A DNA stretch of 14,833 nucleotides, from assembly GCA_038230275.1 (NCBI GenBank), contig JBBRNO010000156.1, positions 1-14,833 on the forward strand, written 5' to 3'. A model generated the notes under the pieces. It did no database searches, had not been told where the DNA came from, and was given only the letters and a program-made list of their open reading frames with translations. Positions 1 through 7,674 of this stretch are shown here, one piece after another; positions within the stretch are counted from its first letter, which is position 1, and every line of letters starts with the position of its first letter. The position numbers were made by a program, and so were the translations under genes. Source of the DNA: JANXXV01 sp038230275. Its GTDB lineage: Bacteria; Acidobacteriota; Terriglobia; Bryobacterales; Bryobacteraceae.

Positions 1-896
1 AGTTGCAAATCATCGGTACCGAAAGCGGCGCCCGACACCGGCGTGGTGCAGCCGCCCATTCCGCTGCAAGTGACCGTCAGACCGGTGCTGAAATACACCT
101 TACCCACCGGCGGAGTTACCGATGTGTCCAGTGCCAGGCGAACGGTACCGCTTCCCGCTGAGACCCCGACCGTTCCGGATGGAATCAGGTAGCTGATGCC
201 TCCAACGACAATCACCCCGGTGGCCACGGAAAGTGCTGTCCCGCTGGTTCTTGTCGTCTTTAGATCGGTCAACTGGGAAACTGCGGTCGCTCCACCGCCG
301 CCACTAGCTGCCACACAAGGTTTCCACGAAGCGCCAGTAGCATCCCAGCAGATGACCTGTGTATCGGCCGGAGCGGTTGCGGCAAAATTACGGCCCTGGA
401 ATTGAACTGCGTTCGCGCCGCCGCTGCCAGTCTGGTTTTGCGGCTCCCATTGGCTGGTGGAACTGTTCCAGGTCAACACCTGCGTATTGGAGGGCGCCGT
501 AATTGAAACCGCGCGCCCTCGGATTGCATTCACCGCCACGCTATCGGGAGCGCCGCTGATATCTCCGTTCAGAGCCCGCCAGTCGGCCGTCGTGCCGCCA
601 TTCGACAGAATCTTATTCGCGTTTCCGCCCACCGCCGGTAGCGAGGATAAACTTTGCACGGTCCAGATATTGGTCGCCGTGCATCCGTACAGGTTCGCGC
701 CCGCCACTGCATCTGTCTTGAAGAAGGTTTCCCCAATCGAACAGGTCGCCGGAAACGCCGTACCGGTCTTTGACGGTTTGGTTGACGTGGCTGCACTGAA
801 GTCAACACTCTTGCCCTGGGTTCGCAGGTCGATCTTCGTCTGCGCCGCGGCGATGGAAACTGCCGCGAAAATTAGAACTAAACTTTTCTGTCGCAT
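1..896 (-). CDS. Exported repeat-containing surface protein, C-terminus outside window
   Basis: The minus frame stays open from a double ATG at 899/896 to the window edge, so the 3' end is missing (about 298 residues visible). AGAGG lies 5 nt before the second ATG but only 2 nt before the first, so I start at 896. Residues 1-18 form a signal peptide (MRQK, hydrophobic core, AAA before Q19). Residues 52-79 hold a Cys-Gly-rich stretch (CSIGETFFKTDA, later LYGCTATNIWT). Two related repeats follow at about 123-154 and 162-195, sharing N-A, GR, APxxTQV, W and a final W-x-P (ITAPSNTQVLTWN and ATAPADTQVICWD), separated by Gly/Ser linkers. This pattern resembles low-complexity, phage-tail-like extracellular proteins that are common in Solibacter-type genomes. 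No enzymatic motif is visible, and the function is unknown. An adhesin or cell-surface role is only a guess. Confidence 0.75.
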   Translation of the reverse strand, partial: MRQKSLVLIFAAVSIAAAQTKIDLRTQGKSVDFSAATSTKPSKTGTAFPATCSIGETFFKTDAVAGANLYGCTATNIWTVQSLSSLPAVGGNANKILSNGGTTADWRALNGDISGAPDSVAVNAIRGRAVSITAPSNTQVLTWNSSTSQWEPQNQTGSGGANAVQFQGRNFAATAPADTQVICWDATGASWKPCVAASGGGGATAVSQLTDLKTTRTSGTALSVATGVIVVGGISYLIPSGTVGVSAGSGTVRLALDTSVTPPVGKVYFSTGLTVTCSGMGGCTTPVSGAAFGTDDLQ

Positions 897-1180
897 CATA
901 ACCTCTAAGTTGTTAGGGTCTAAACTGCATTTCTGGCTTGAGTGTGGGCTTGGAGCTCGACAGGCAGATCGGCGATTGTCCGTAAGCTATTGAATTAATG
1001 ATGTCGATTTTTGAAAATAGTTGGGAACGGCTTCGGAACCCGAATCAGATTGCTTTTCAAGGTTTGGTGGACGAGGGTGTGGATGGTTAGATTTGGCGGA
1101 CCAAACGGAAGCCAAGCCTACAACCTGAGCTTCGCCATAATCGCCGCCTTCCAATTAGCAGTAGCGGCCGGTCGAGCCGG

Positions 1181-2611
1181 CTACGCCAGCACTTCGTTCA
1201 TCACATTACCCGCGACATCGGTCAGACGGAAGAAGCGGCCGCTGTACTTATACGTCAGCCGCGTGTGGTCCAACCCCATCAGGTGCAAGATTGTCGCGTG
1301 GAGATCATGCACATGGGCGCGCTTCTCCACTGCCTTGTAGCCGAACTCGTCAGAGCTGCCGTAAGTGGTCCCGCCCTTCACTCCGGCGCCGGCCAGCAGA
1401 TACGTGAAGCCTTCGTTGTTGTGATTGCGTCCGTTCTGAACGTTGATGCGGCCTTGCGTTTCAATCCATGGCCGGCGGCCGAACTCCCCGCCGATCACCA
1501 CCAGCGTTTCCTTCAGCAAACCAGACGCTTTCAGATCCTTGAGCAGCGCGGCGATCGGCTGATCGGCCTGGGAGCCGAGCTTGCGGTGAACCAGAATGTC
1601 GTGGTGGCTATCCCATGGCTTATCGTTACCAAAGTAGACTTGCACCACACGGACACCGCGCTCCACCAACCGGCGGGCCACCAGGCAACCGCGGGCAAAG
1701 TCTCCATCGCGCGTTGCCGACTTGATCTTCATCTCAAGCTGGTTCGGATCCCGCGTTACCCCATACGCCATGCGTGTGGCGGCGCTTTCCTTTGAAACGT
1801 CGAATGCATCCAACGCCTCGGCCTGCATGCGATAGGCGACTTCCATGGATTGAATGCGGCCTTCCAGTTGCGCGTCCGGGCCCTTGCGCTGCAAGTCTAG
1901 CGAGTTCAGTTTGGAGATGAAATCCAGATCGCGCCGTTGTTCCGGCAACGTGACGTTCAGATTCCGTAAATGCTGAATCATCTTCTCAGGATCGGACTCA
2001 TCGTTCGGAACATAAGTCCCTTGATAGATAGACGGGAGGAAGGCGTTGCTCCAAAGCTGCGCGCCTACGTCCGGCACTCCGGCGCAGAGCGCGATGAAGC
2101 CGGGGAGATTCTGATTCTCCGTTCCGAGCCCGTAGGTCAGCCACGAACCGAATGACGGATACCCAGGGATGATGCGGCCCACGTTCATCTGCAGGATGGC
2201 CTGGGGATGCGCCGGTAAATCGGTATGCATCGAGCGGACAACACAAATGTCGTCAATGCATTCGCCCACCTGACGGAAGATTTCGCTGACTTCGATGCCG
2301 CTCTGGCCGTACTTCTTGAACTCAAACGGCGAACGCATCAGCGTTCCCTTTTCCTGTTTTGCCGCTTTGTCGTCGCCGGGCATCGATGTCCCGTGATATT
2401 TTTCCAGCGCTAGCTTGCGGTCGAAAGTGTCCACCTGCGACGGGCCGCCGTTCAGGAACAGAAAGATGACGTGCTTTGCCTTGGCAGGGAAATGGGGCGC
2501 GCGGACTTCGAGCGATCCCATCCCTTGCGCGGAGTCCGCAATCAGGCCGGCGAGTCCCAACATGCCGAATCCGGCGCCTGCTTTTTGAAGTGCTTCACGG
2601 CGAGTCATCAT
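1181..2611 (-). CDS. DUF1501 protein (sulfatase-like fold), Tat-exported
   Basis: A 476-residue protein with a twin-arginine signal: T3-R4-R5-E-A-L-Q, then a hydrophobic stretch ending near residue 30. The body shows DUF1501 landmarks: the early metal-site-like FLFLNGGPSQVDTFD, the central VVIGGEFGRRPW, then GRNHNNEG, and the C-terminal HVHDLHATILHLMGLDH. DUF1501 belongs to the alkaline phosphatase/sulfatase-like superfamily, but no substrate is established for this branch. The gene starts 16 nt after the stop of the DUF1549/DUF1553 gene, and the two families are habitual neighbours in Planctomycetes, Verrucomicrobia and Acidobacteria, so a two-gene operon is likely. The folded, Tat-exported product would meet the Sec-exported haem partner in the periplasm. 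A second ATG follows immediately (2608). The upstream GGAT, 10 nt away, is a weak ribosome site. Confidence 0.93.
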   Translation of the reverse strand: MMTRREALQKAGAGFGMLGLAGLIADSAQGMGSLEVRAPHFPAKAKHVIFLFLNGGPSQVDTFDRKLALEKYHGTSMPGDDKAAKQEKGTLMRSPFEFKKYGQSGIEVSEIFRQVGECIDDICVVRSMHTDLPAHPQAILQMNVGRIIPGYPSFGSWLTYGLGTENQNLPGFIALCAGVPDVGAQLWSNAFLPSIYQGTYVPNDESDPEKMIQHLRNLNVTLPEQRRDLDFISKLNSLDLQRKGPDAQLEGRIQSMEVAYRMQAEALDAFDVSKESAATRMAYGVTRDPNQLEMKIKSATRDGDFARGCLVARRLVERGVRVVQVYFGNDKPWDSHHDILVHRKLGSQADQPIAALLKDLKASGLLKETLVVIGGEFGRRPWIETQGRINVQNGRNHNNEGFTYLLAGAGVKGGTTYGSSDEFGYKAVEKRAHVHDLHATILHLMGLDHTRLTYKYSGRFFRLTDVAGNVMNEVLA

Positions 2612-2627
2612 GTTTTATATCCAGCGG

Positions 2628-5351
2628 TCAGTTAACAAATAGGAATTCGTTCGAGCTCAATAGTGCCTTGGTGAAATGCTGCCATTGCGCCTGGCCGGCC
2701 TTCACAAAATCGAGACTCAGCTTCAGTTCGTTCGCATCCGGATCGCGGCTCAGCACAGTTCGATAAGCGCTCCGGATCTTCGCGGCGTCGCTCAATTGGG
2801 TTCGTTTTGTAATCTCGGCAGCCAGCGCCTTGGCCCGCGCGTCTACAAATCCGCTGTTCAGAAAGTATAGCTGCTGTAGCGCGGTAGCAGTGGCGGTGCG
2901 CTGTTCGCCGGTCACGTTCGGATTCGGAAAATCGAACAACGCGAGAGTGCCGTCCAGCTTCCGGCGGCTGACATTTCCGTAGACGGTCCGCTTGTGGTTC
3001 TTCTCGTCACTGAGGTCCAGAGGGTTCGCGCCGGGCACCGCATCCAGTTCACTCGATACCGCCAGCAGGGAATCACGCAACGACTCGGCATCCAACCGTT
3101 GCCGGTTAGCCCGCCAGAGCAGACGATTGTCGGGGTCGACGCCGAAGTTCTTTTCCGAATAGTCCGCGCTCAAGCGATAGGTGGAAGAGAGCATGATCTC
3201 GCGATGCAGCTTCTTCATCGACCAGCCATTGTCCACAAAATCCGCTGCCAGATAATCCAGCAGTTCCGGATGGCTGGGCTTTTCACCCATGCGCCCGAAA
3301 TTGCTGACCGTGCGCACCAGCCCTTCCCCGAAATGATGCTGCCAAATGCGGTTCACCATCACGCGCGCCGTAAGCGGGTTCTTCGGATCGGCAATGGCTT
3401 CGGCCAGTTCCAGACGCCCGCTGCCCTTCTCAAATGGCTTCGGTTCGCCCTGGGACAGAATGGAAAGAAACGCGCGGGGCGCTTCTTCACCCAGATTATC
3501 GGGCTGCCCGTTGATTTGAATTCGCTCGTTCTTCGGCTTCGCCGCGTCGGTGATGACGTGCGCATAGGCGTACTGCGGCGGCAGCGCGGCCTTGCGTTCA
3601 TTCAACTCGGCGCGCAGAGTTTGCAGATACTGCTTCCATTCGCCGGTGAGAAATCGTTCGATGGTGCCGTCGGATTTCAGATAACCGCGGTTCGGCCCGT
3701 AGTACAACATGCCATCTTCTTCCTGCTTGAACTCTTTGCCGTAGAAATCGCTGAAATAGAGATCGCGCCAGAGGAAGTAGTGCTCCACCTTCAGCGCTAC
3801 GGCTTGCAGGTCGTCATCGACGGCTGCGCCGTTCGTCTTGGCCTTCAGAGCGGCCTTGCGAATCATGTTTTCCTGATCGACTTCCTTCCGTTCTTTCAGA
3901 ATCGCCAAAGCCTGATCGCGGAAGCCGTTGAGGTCGAAGGAATCGTTCTGCCAGCCCTTGAGATACTGATTATCCTTGGGATCGTTCTTCAGATAACGGA
4001 CCCAGCGCTCGAGTGTTTCCTTGTCCAGATGATCCTGCGCGGCTACTTGCGCCACATCCTGCTTCGTTGGGCCCAGGACACGGCGCGCGGCGATGATGTA
4101 TTGCGGAGACTGCATGGTGAGGATCTCCGCCATCTGCGTGGCTTGCTGATGGAGAAAATCCTGAATGCGCGTTTCCAGGTCCTTCACCTTGGCAGCCTTC
4201 TTCTTGTAGTCGGCCACTTCGTCAGCGGGAGCCAGATCCAGTTCCGATCGCTTGGTGCTGGTAAAGACACCCTGAATTGCGTAGAAGTCCTTGGTGGGAA
4301 TGGGATCGAATTTGTGGTTATGGCACTGTGCGCAGGCGGCGGTCATGGCAAGAAAGCCGCGGGTGGTTGCGTCTACGCGATCATCTACCAGTTCCGGGCT
4401 CAGGCCGTAGAAACCCAGCCCCACGGCCAGCTCTTTGTTCTTCCCGTTTTCCAGCAAATCACCGGCGATCTGCGCTTTGATGAAGACGTCGTAGGGCATG
4501 TCCTTGTTCAGCGCACTAATCACCCAATTTCGATAGCGGAAGGAATTTGCGTAAGGGTCGATGACATCGTTGTTCAGCTTGTCGTCGGCGTAGCGCGCCA
4601 CATCCAACCAGTAGCGGCCCCACCGCTCGCCATACTGTGGCGAAGCAAGCAGGCGATCCACCACTTTGGCGAAGGCGTCCTGCGAAGGATCATTCACGAA
4701 CGCATCCACATCTTCGGGCTTCGGTGGAAGTCCGGTGAGATCGAAGGTAGCCCGGCGAATCAGATCCCGCTTTTCCGCGGGTTTGTTGGGGGCAAGGCCT
4801 TTTTCTTCCATGCGCGCCAGCACGAACCGATCCAGGGGTGAGCCAACCCACGCCTCGTTTTGCACCTTTGGGGCTTCCGGTTTGGTGACAGGGCGGAAGG
4901 CCCAAAAAGCTCGCTGTTCCGGCGTGATGACGTAAGCGGCGGTCTTCTTGGCTTCTGCCGGCACGGGAGTTTCCGGCCAGACTGCGCCGGACTTCACCCA
5001 CGATGCAATGTCGTCGATCTCCCGATCGGAGAGCTTTGCCTGCTGCAATGGCATCTGCAGTTTACCGCCAGTGTGCCGGACTGCCTGGACCAACAGACTT
5101 TCATCGGGCTTGCCCGGAACGATGGCCGGACCAGTGCTGCCGCCTTTCAACAGCGCCGCGCGCGAATTCACGGCGAGTCCGCCCATGGCCGTCGAAGAAT
5201 GACAGACGTAGCAGCGATTGGCAAGCACAGGGCGGACACGCGTTTCGAAAAACTCGGACGAAGCATTGCCCGCGGGTTCCGCGGCGTGAAGAAAGGAGGA
5301 GGATAACAGCGCCAACACGGCGGAGTGAAAGATGAACTTAGCGCTATGCAT
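2628..5351 (-). CDS. PSCyt1/DUF1549/DUF1553 exported haem protein
   Basis: A 907-residue protein in the order signal peptide (1 to about 23, ending LHAAE), a cytochrome-like segment with C47-Y-V-C50-H51 and the downstream 'GGS..AIVPGKPDESLL' and 'MP' elements of the PSCyt1 family, DUF1549 (about 168-375, with a second motif C340-A-Q-C-H344 followed by HKFDPI), a charged helical middle, and DUF1553 (about 650-890, with ARVMVNRIWQHHFGEGLV, FGRMGEKPSHPELLDYLA and LHREIMLSSTYR). The two CXXCH motifs could bind two c-type haems in the periplasm. The family is abundant in Planctomycetes and Acidobacteria and often tied to polysaccharide or sulfated-polymer breakdown, but its reaction is unproven. 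It leads the DUF1501 gene by 16 nt. Ribosome-site evidence is weak: only an AAGG about 12 nt before ATG. Confidence 0.94.
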   Translation of the reverse strand: MHSAKFIFHSAVLALLSSSFLHAAEPAGNASSEFFETRVRPVLANRCYVCHSSTAMGGLAVNSRAALLKGGSTGPAIVPGKPDESLLVQAVRHTGGKLQMPLQQAKLSDREIDDIASWVKSGAVWPETPVPAEAKKTAAYVITPEQRAFWAFRPVTKPEAPKVQNEAWVGSPLDRFVLARMEEKGLAPNKPAEKRDLIRRATFDLTGLPPKPEDVDAFVNDPSQDAFAKVVDRLLASPQYGERWGRYWLDVARYADDKLNNDVIDPYANSFRYRNWVISALNKDMPYDVFIKAQIAGDLLENGKNKELAVGLGFYGLSPELVDDRVDATTRGFLAMTAACAQCHNHKFDPIPTKDFYAIQGVFTSTKRSELDLAPADEVADYKKKAAKVKDLETRIQDFLHQQATQMAEILTMQSPQYIIAARRVLGPTKQDVAQVAAQDHLDKETLERWVRYLKNDPKDNQYLKGWQNDSFDLNGFRDQALAILKERKEVDQENMIRKAALKAKTNGAAVDDDLQAVALKVEHYFLWRDLYFSDFYGKEFKQEEDGMLYYGPNRGYLKSDGTIERFLTGEWKQYLQTLRAELNERKAALPPQYAYAHVITDAAKPKNERIQINGQPDNLGEEAPRAFLSILSQGEPKPFEKGSGRLELAEAIADPKNPLTARVMVNRIWQHHFGEGLVRTVSNFGRMGEKPSHPELLDYLAADFVDNGWSMKKLHREIMLSSTYRLSADYSEKNFGVDPDNRLLWRANRQRLDAESLRDSLLAVSSELDAVPGANPLDLSDEKNHKRTVYGNVSRRKLDGTLALFDFPNPNVTGEQRTATATALQQLYFLNSGFVDARAKALAAEITKRTQLSDAAKIRSAYRTVLSRDPDANELKLSLDFVKAGQAQWQHFTKALLSSNEFLFVN

Positions 5352-5382
5352 CGACGGGGAGCCTTTTAGTCGGAATGCCCTA

Positions 5383-5388
5383 ATTATA
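5383..5388 (-). promoter_or_regulatory. Possible -10 box (TATAAT) for the DUF1549/DUF1501 unit
   Basis: A perfect TATAAT reads on the minus strand in the 45-nt gap between the stop of the metallo-hydrolase gene (5397) and the ATG at 5351, about 32 nt before that ATG. No good -35 is present at 16-18 nt spacing (best is AGCATC-like), and there is no extended TGn. It would separate this two-gene unit from the four-gene operon upstream. Confidence 0.3.
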
Positions 5389-5396
5389 TACCTTGC

Positions 5397-6230
5397 TTAC
5401 AGTTCGATGCTCCAGCCTTCCTGCGCCGCCATCGTATTTTCGAAGCGGAGCCGCGCCCGGTCCACATTTTCGCGGATCATCTGATCGCTATGCGAAGGGT
5501 CGTGGTGGAACAGTACCAGTTGCTTCACAGCGGCGTCCTTGGCAACCGCCGTCGCCTCCAGCCACGTGCTGTGGCCCCACCCTTTCTTGTGCTCGTACTC
5601 TTCCGGCGTGTATTGGGAGTCATAGATCAACACGTCGGCGTTCTGAGCGTAGCGCCGCAATACGGAATCCAGCTTTTCGTCGCCATGCTCACAATCGCTG
5701 GCGTGCACCACCACTGCTCCGTTGCATTCAAAACGGTAGCCGACGGCGGTTTGCGGATGATTGAGAGGGAACGCTTCCACGGTGAGCGGTCCATGGCGGA
5801 ATACCCCGGGACAGGCTCGTACAAACTCCCGCTTCGCTTTCAGCAGCTCGAAGTTTACGGGGAAGTAGGGTGTGGACATCTGCCCTTCCAGAATCTCGCG
5901 CGATTCAGCGGGAGCCCGGCCGGAGTGAAACGTTACCTTGTTCGTAGCTTTATAAAGGGGCTGGAAGAAGGGCAGTCCCTGAATATGGTCCCAGTGGAAA
6001 TGCGTCAGAAACAAGTGCAGCGATAGCGGGTTGGCCTGAAACTCCTCGTCAAGCGCGATGCCGAGATTGCGAATGCCGGAGCCTCCGTCCACAATCAAAA
6101 TATCCTGATCGGGCACCCTGATTTCGACACACGCGGTGTTGCCGCCAAATTCGAATGTTTCCCGGCCTGCCGTGGGAATCGAGCCGCGGACGCCCCAAAA
6201 CTGCAGCTTCATTTTTGACGTTTGCGGCAT
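5397..6230 (-). CDS. Metallo-beta-lactamase-fold hydrolase (GVRGSIP family)
   Basis: A 277-residue cytoplasmic protein with no signal peptide. It opens with FWGVRGSIPTAG (11-22) and GGNTACVE, as in a known MBL-fold subfamily. Metal ligands are visible: H77-F-H79-W-D81-H82-xx-G, then H158 in PLNHP, the bridging D179 in ASDCEH, and H242/H243 in LFHHDP. DSQYTPEEY and GWGHST (204-222) are also typical of this branch. These predict a di-metal hydrolase; the substrate is not known. The HxHxDHxxG string resembles class II cyclic nucleotide phosphodiesterases, which normally have Leu where Trp80 sits here, so that link is only suggestive. Start 6230 has AGGG 6 nt upstream and lies 3 nt after the channel gene's stop, implying coupling. 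Met7 is a possible alternative start. Confidence 0.9.
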   Translation of the reverse strand: MPQTSKMKLQFWGVRGSIPTAGRETFEFGGNTACVEIRVPDQDILIVDGGSGIRNLGIALDEEFQANPLSLHLFLTHFHWDHIQGLPFFQPLYKATNKVTFHSGRAPAESREILEGQMSTPYFPVNFELLKAKREFVRACPGVFRHGPLTVEAFPLNHPQTAVGYRFECNGAVVVHASDCEHGDEKLDSVLRRYAQNADVLIYDSQYTPEEYEHKKGWGHSTWLEATAVAKDAAVKQLVLFHHDPSHSDQMIRENVDRARLRFENTMAAQEGWSIEL

Positions 6231-6233
6231 AAT

Positions 6234-7664
6234 CTACCCTGGTTGTTTCGAAATACCAAAAAAGTCCTGGATCCGTGCGAGCAGGTCGGATTTGCCCACC
6301 GCTTCCGGCTTGTTCTGCAGTTTCTCCCGGAGCGAATCGAGGGCGATCTGACGCTTCTCCAGCAGATCTGAAATCTGTTGGGCCAGTTCCGGACGGCGCA
6401 TGAGGATATCGGCGACATCGTGTTTTTCGAGCTCGCCGCACTCTACCTCATCGACCGCAACTACGGATGCCGTCCGCTTCACGCCTGTCATCAAAGACAT
6501 CTCTCCGAAAAAACTGCCCGCTTCCAGCGTCGCCAGTTCCTCCACGTGCCCGGATCTTCCGGCCAGAGTAACGCTTACGCTGCCCCCTAAGATTACGAAC
6601 ATCGACGCCCCACTGTCACCTTGGCGAACGATGGTCTCACCCGGTGCGTAGTGCAAATGCTTCAGCCGAGCGCCCAGAATTTGCAGTTCCTCATGAGTTA
6701 GAGTACGCCACATGGGAACCTGACGGAGTGCGGCGGTGGCCATACTCTCATGGTCTTCCCCAACCTTGGCGCGTCTCAAGTGAAGTTCCGTGGGAATGGA
6801 GGCCAGCGGAATGCCGGCCCTTTCCATGGCAAAATAAACGCGGCTTATAACGCGGGATAAGGGTCCCTCCGCATACCCGGGCGTGGTGACCCAGGCGAAG
6901 ATCCCATATTCAATGTGTTGCACCTGCGCTTCGATAACAAAGCATTCCGGCTTGGGATCGCTGGCGATGCCCTTGATCACCGAGGCTCGCAACGCTTTTT
7001 CCACGATCCGGATGACGGCTGTCGGGCGATGTCCGGCTCCCACCCGGAAGTGAACCAAATGGCGCCGGCGATCCGAGAGGATGGTTACCGCGACTTTCAT
7101 TAGCGCGTGGTTGGGAATCAGCACCAGGTCGTTGTCGGGCGTTTCGATCACCGTGTGCCGCAACCGCACATTGCGCACCTTTCCGATGCCGTGCTCCGAT
7201 TTGATCCAGACGCCCTGATGAATGGCTCCATCCGCGTGCAGCGCGAGCCCGCCGATCACATTGACCAGCATTTCCTGCAGCGCGAGTCCGATGACCGCCG
7301 CGAGGACGGCGGAAGTGGCAATCAGGCCGGAAACGTTGACGCCCAGCCTGGCCAGCAAGGTGAGAATGATCACCGCATAACCGGCGATCACTACGATGTC
7401 GCTGACAATGACCGGCAGTCCGAAGCGGTGAAACAGAATGCGGAACAACAAGATCGATAGAACGTGCAGCGCGACCAGTTGAGCCAGGGCAAGGGCAGCC
7501 TCGTGCATCCAGGGCTGGCGCTGCGGCAGAGCGAGCAGCACGAAGCACGCGGCCAGCAGCAGGATGGAAAAGCGCAGCCGCGACCGGTATTGCCGGGCCA
7601 GGCCCCAGAGCAGTCCCGCGATCGCCGCAAGCGCCACCGCTCCCCAAGTGAGTTGTAGGTCCAT
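6234..7664 (-). CDS. MscS-type channel with C-terminal cyclic-nucleotide-binding domain
   Basis: A 476-residue inner-membrane protein. Hydrophobic segments fall at about 6-23, 33-46, 56-77, 88-106 and 111-142. The last is the MscS pore helix, rich in Ala/Gly (LIATSAVLAAVIGLALQEML). The beta domain follows (about 145-200: GVWIKSEHGIGKVRNV, ETPDNDLVLIPN), then the alpha/beta vestibule to about 298, and a CNB domain at about 313-430. Its phosphate-binding cassette is well preserved: F386-G387-E388-MSLMTGVK-R397-TAS. The tail (431-476) is helical and charged. MscS-plus-CNB proteins are known as bCNG channels; some respond to cyclic nucleotides and only weakly to tension. The gene starts 10 nt after the GlcG-like gene's stop. 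The AGG touching its ATG leaves no normal spacing, so re-initiation after the upstream stop probably matters. Confidence 0.93.
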   Translation of the reverse strand: MDLQLTWGAVALAAIAGLLWGLARQYRSRLRFSILLLAACFVLLALPQRQPWMHEAALALAQLVALHVLSILLFRILFHRFGLPVIVSDIVVIAGYAVIILTLLARLGVNVSGLIATSAVLAAVIGLALQEMLVNVIGGLALHADGAIHQGVWIKSEHGIGKVRNVRLRHTVIETPDNDLVLIPNHALMKVAVTILSDRRRHLVHFRVGAGHRPTAVIRIVEKALRASVIKGIASDPKPECFVIEAQVQHIEYGIFAWVTTPGYAEGPLSRVISRVYFAMERAGIPLASIPTELHLRRAKVGEDHESMATAALRQVPMWRTLTHEELQILGARLKHLHYAPGETIVRQGDSGASMFVILGGSVSVTLAGRSGHVEELATLEAGSFFGEMSLMTGVKRTASVVAVDEVECGELEKHDVADILMRRPELAQQISDLLEKRQIALDSLREKLQNKPEAVGKSDLLARIQDFFGISKQPG

Positions 7665-7674
7665 CCTACGATGA

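Noticed and set aside
457..993. A 178-codon plus-strand frame at the left edge
   Set aside because: It is antisense to the exported repeat protein, which has a signal peptide, repeats and a ribosome site; the plus frame has none of these.
900..1180. Intergenic stretch between the repeat protein and DUF1501 genes
   Set aside because: No gene is visible. The perfect inverted repeats at 1092-1105 (TTTGG/CCAAA) and 1167-1181 (GCCGG/CCGGC) have only 5-bp arms and no T-tract, so I do not call a terminator; no convincing promoter was found either.
2994..4841. A 615-codon open plus-strand frame
   Set aside because: It is wholly antisense to the DUF1549/DUF1553 gene, whose domains are unmistakable. 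The open frame follows from GC-rich codon use on the other strand, and its protein has no recognisable pattern.
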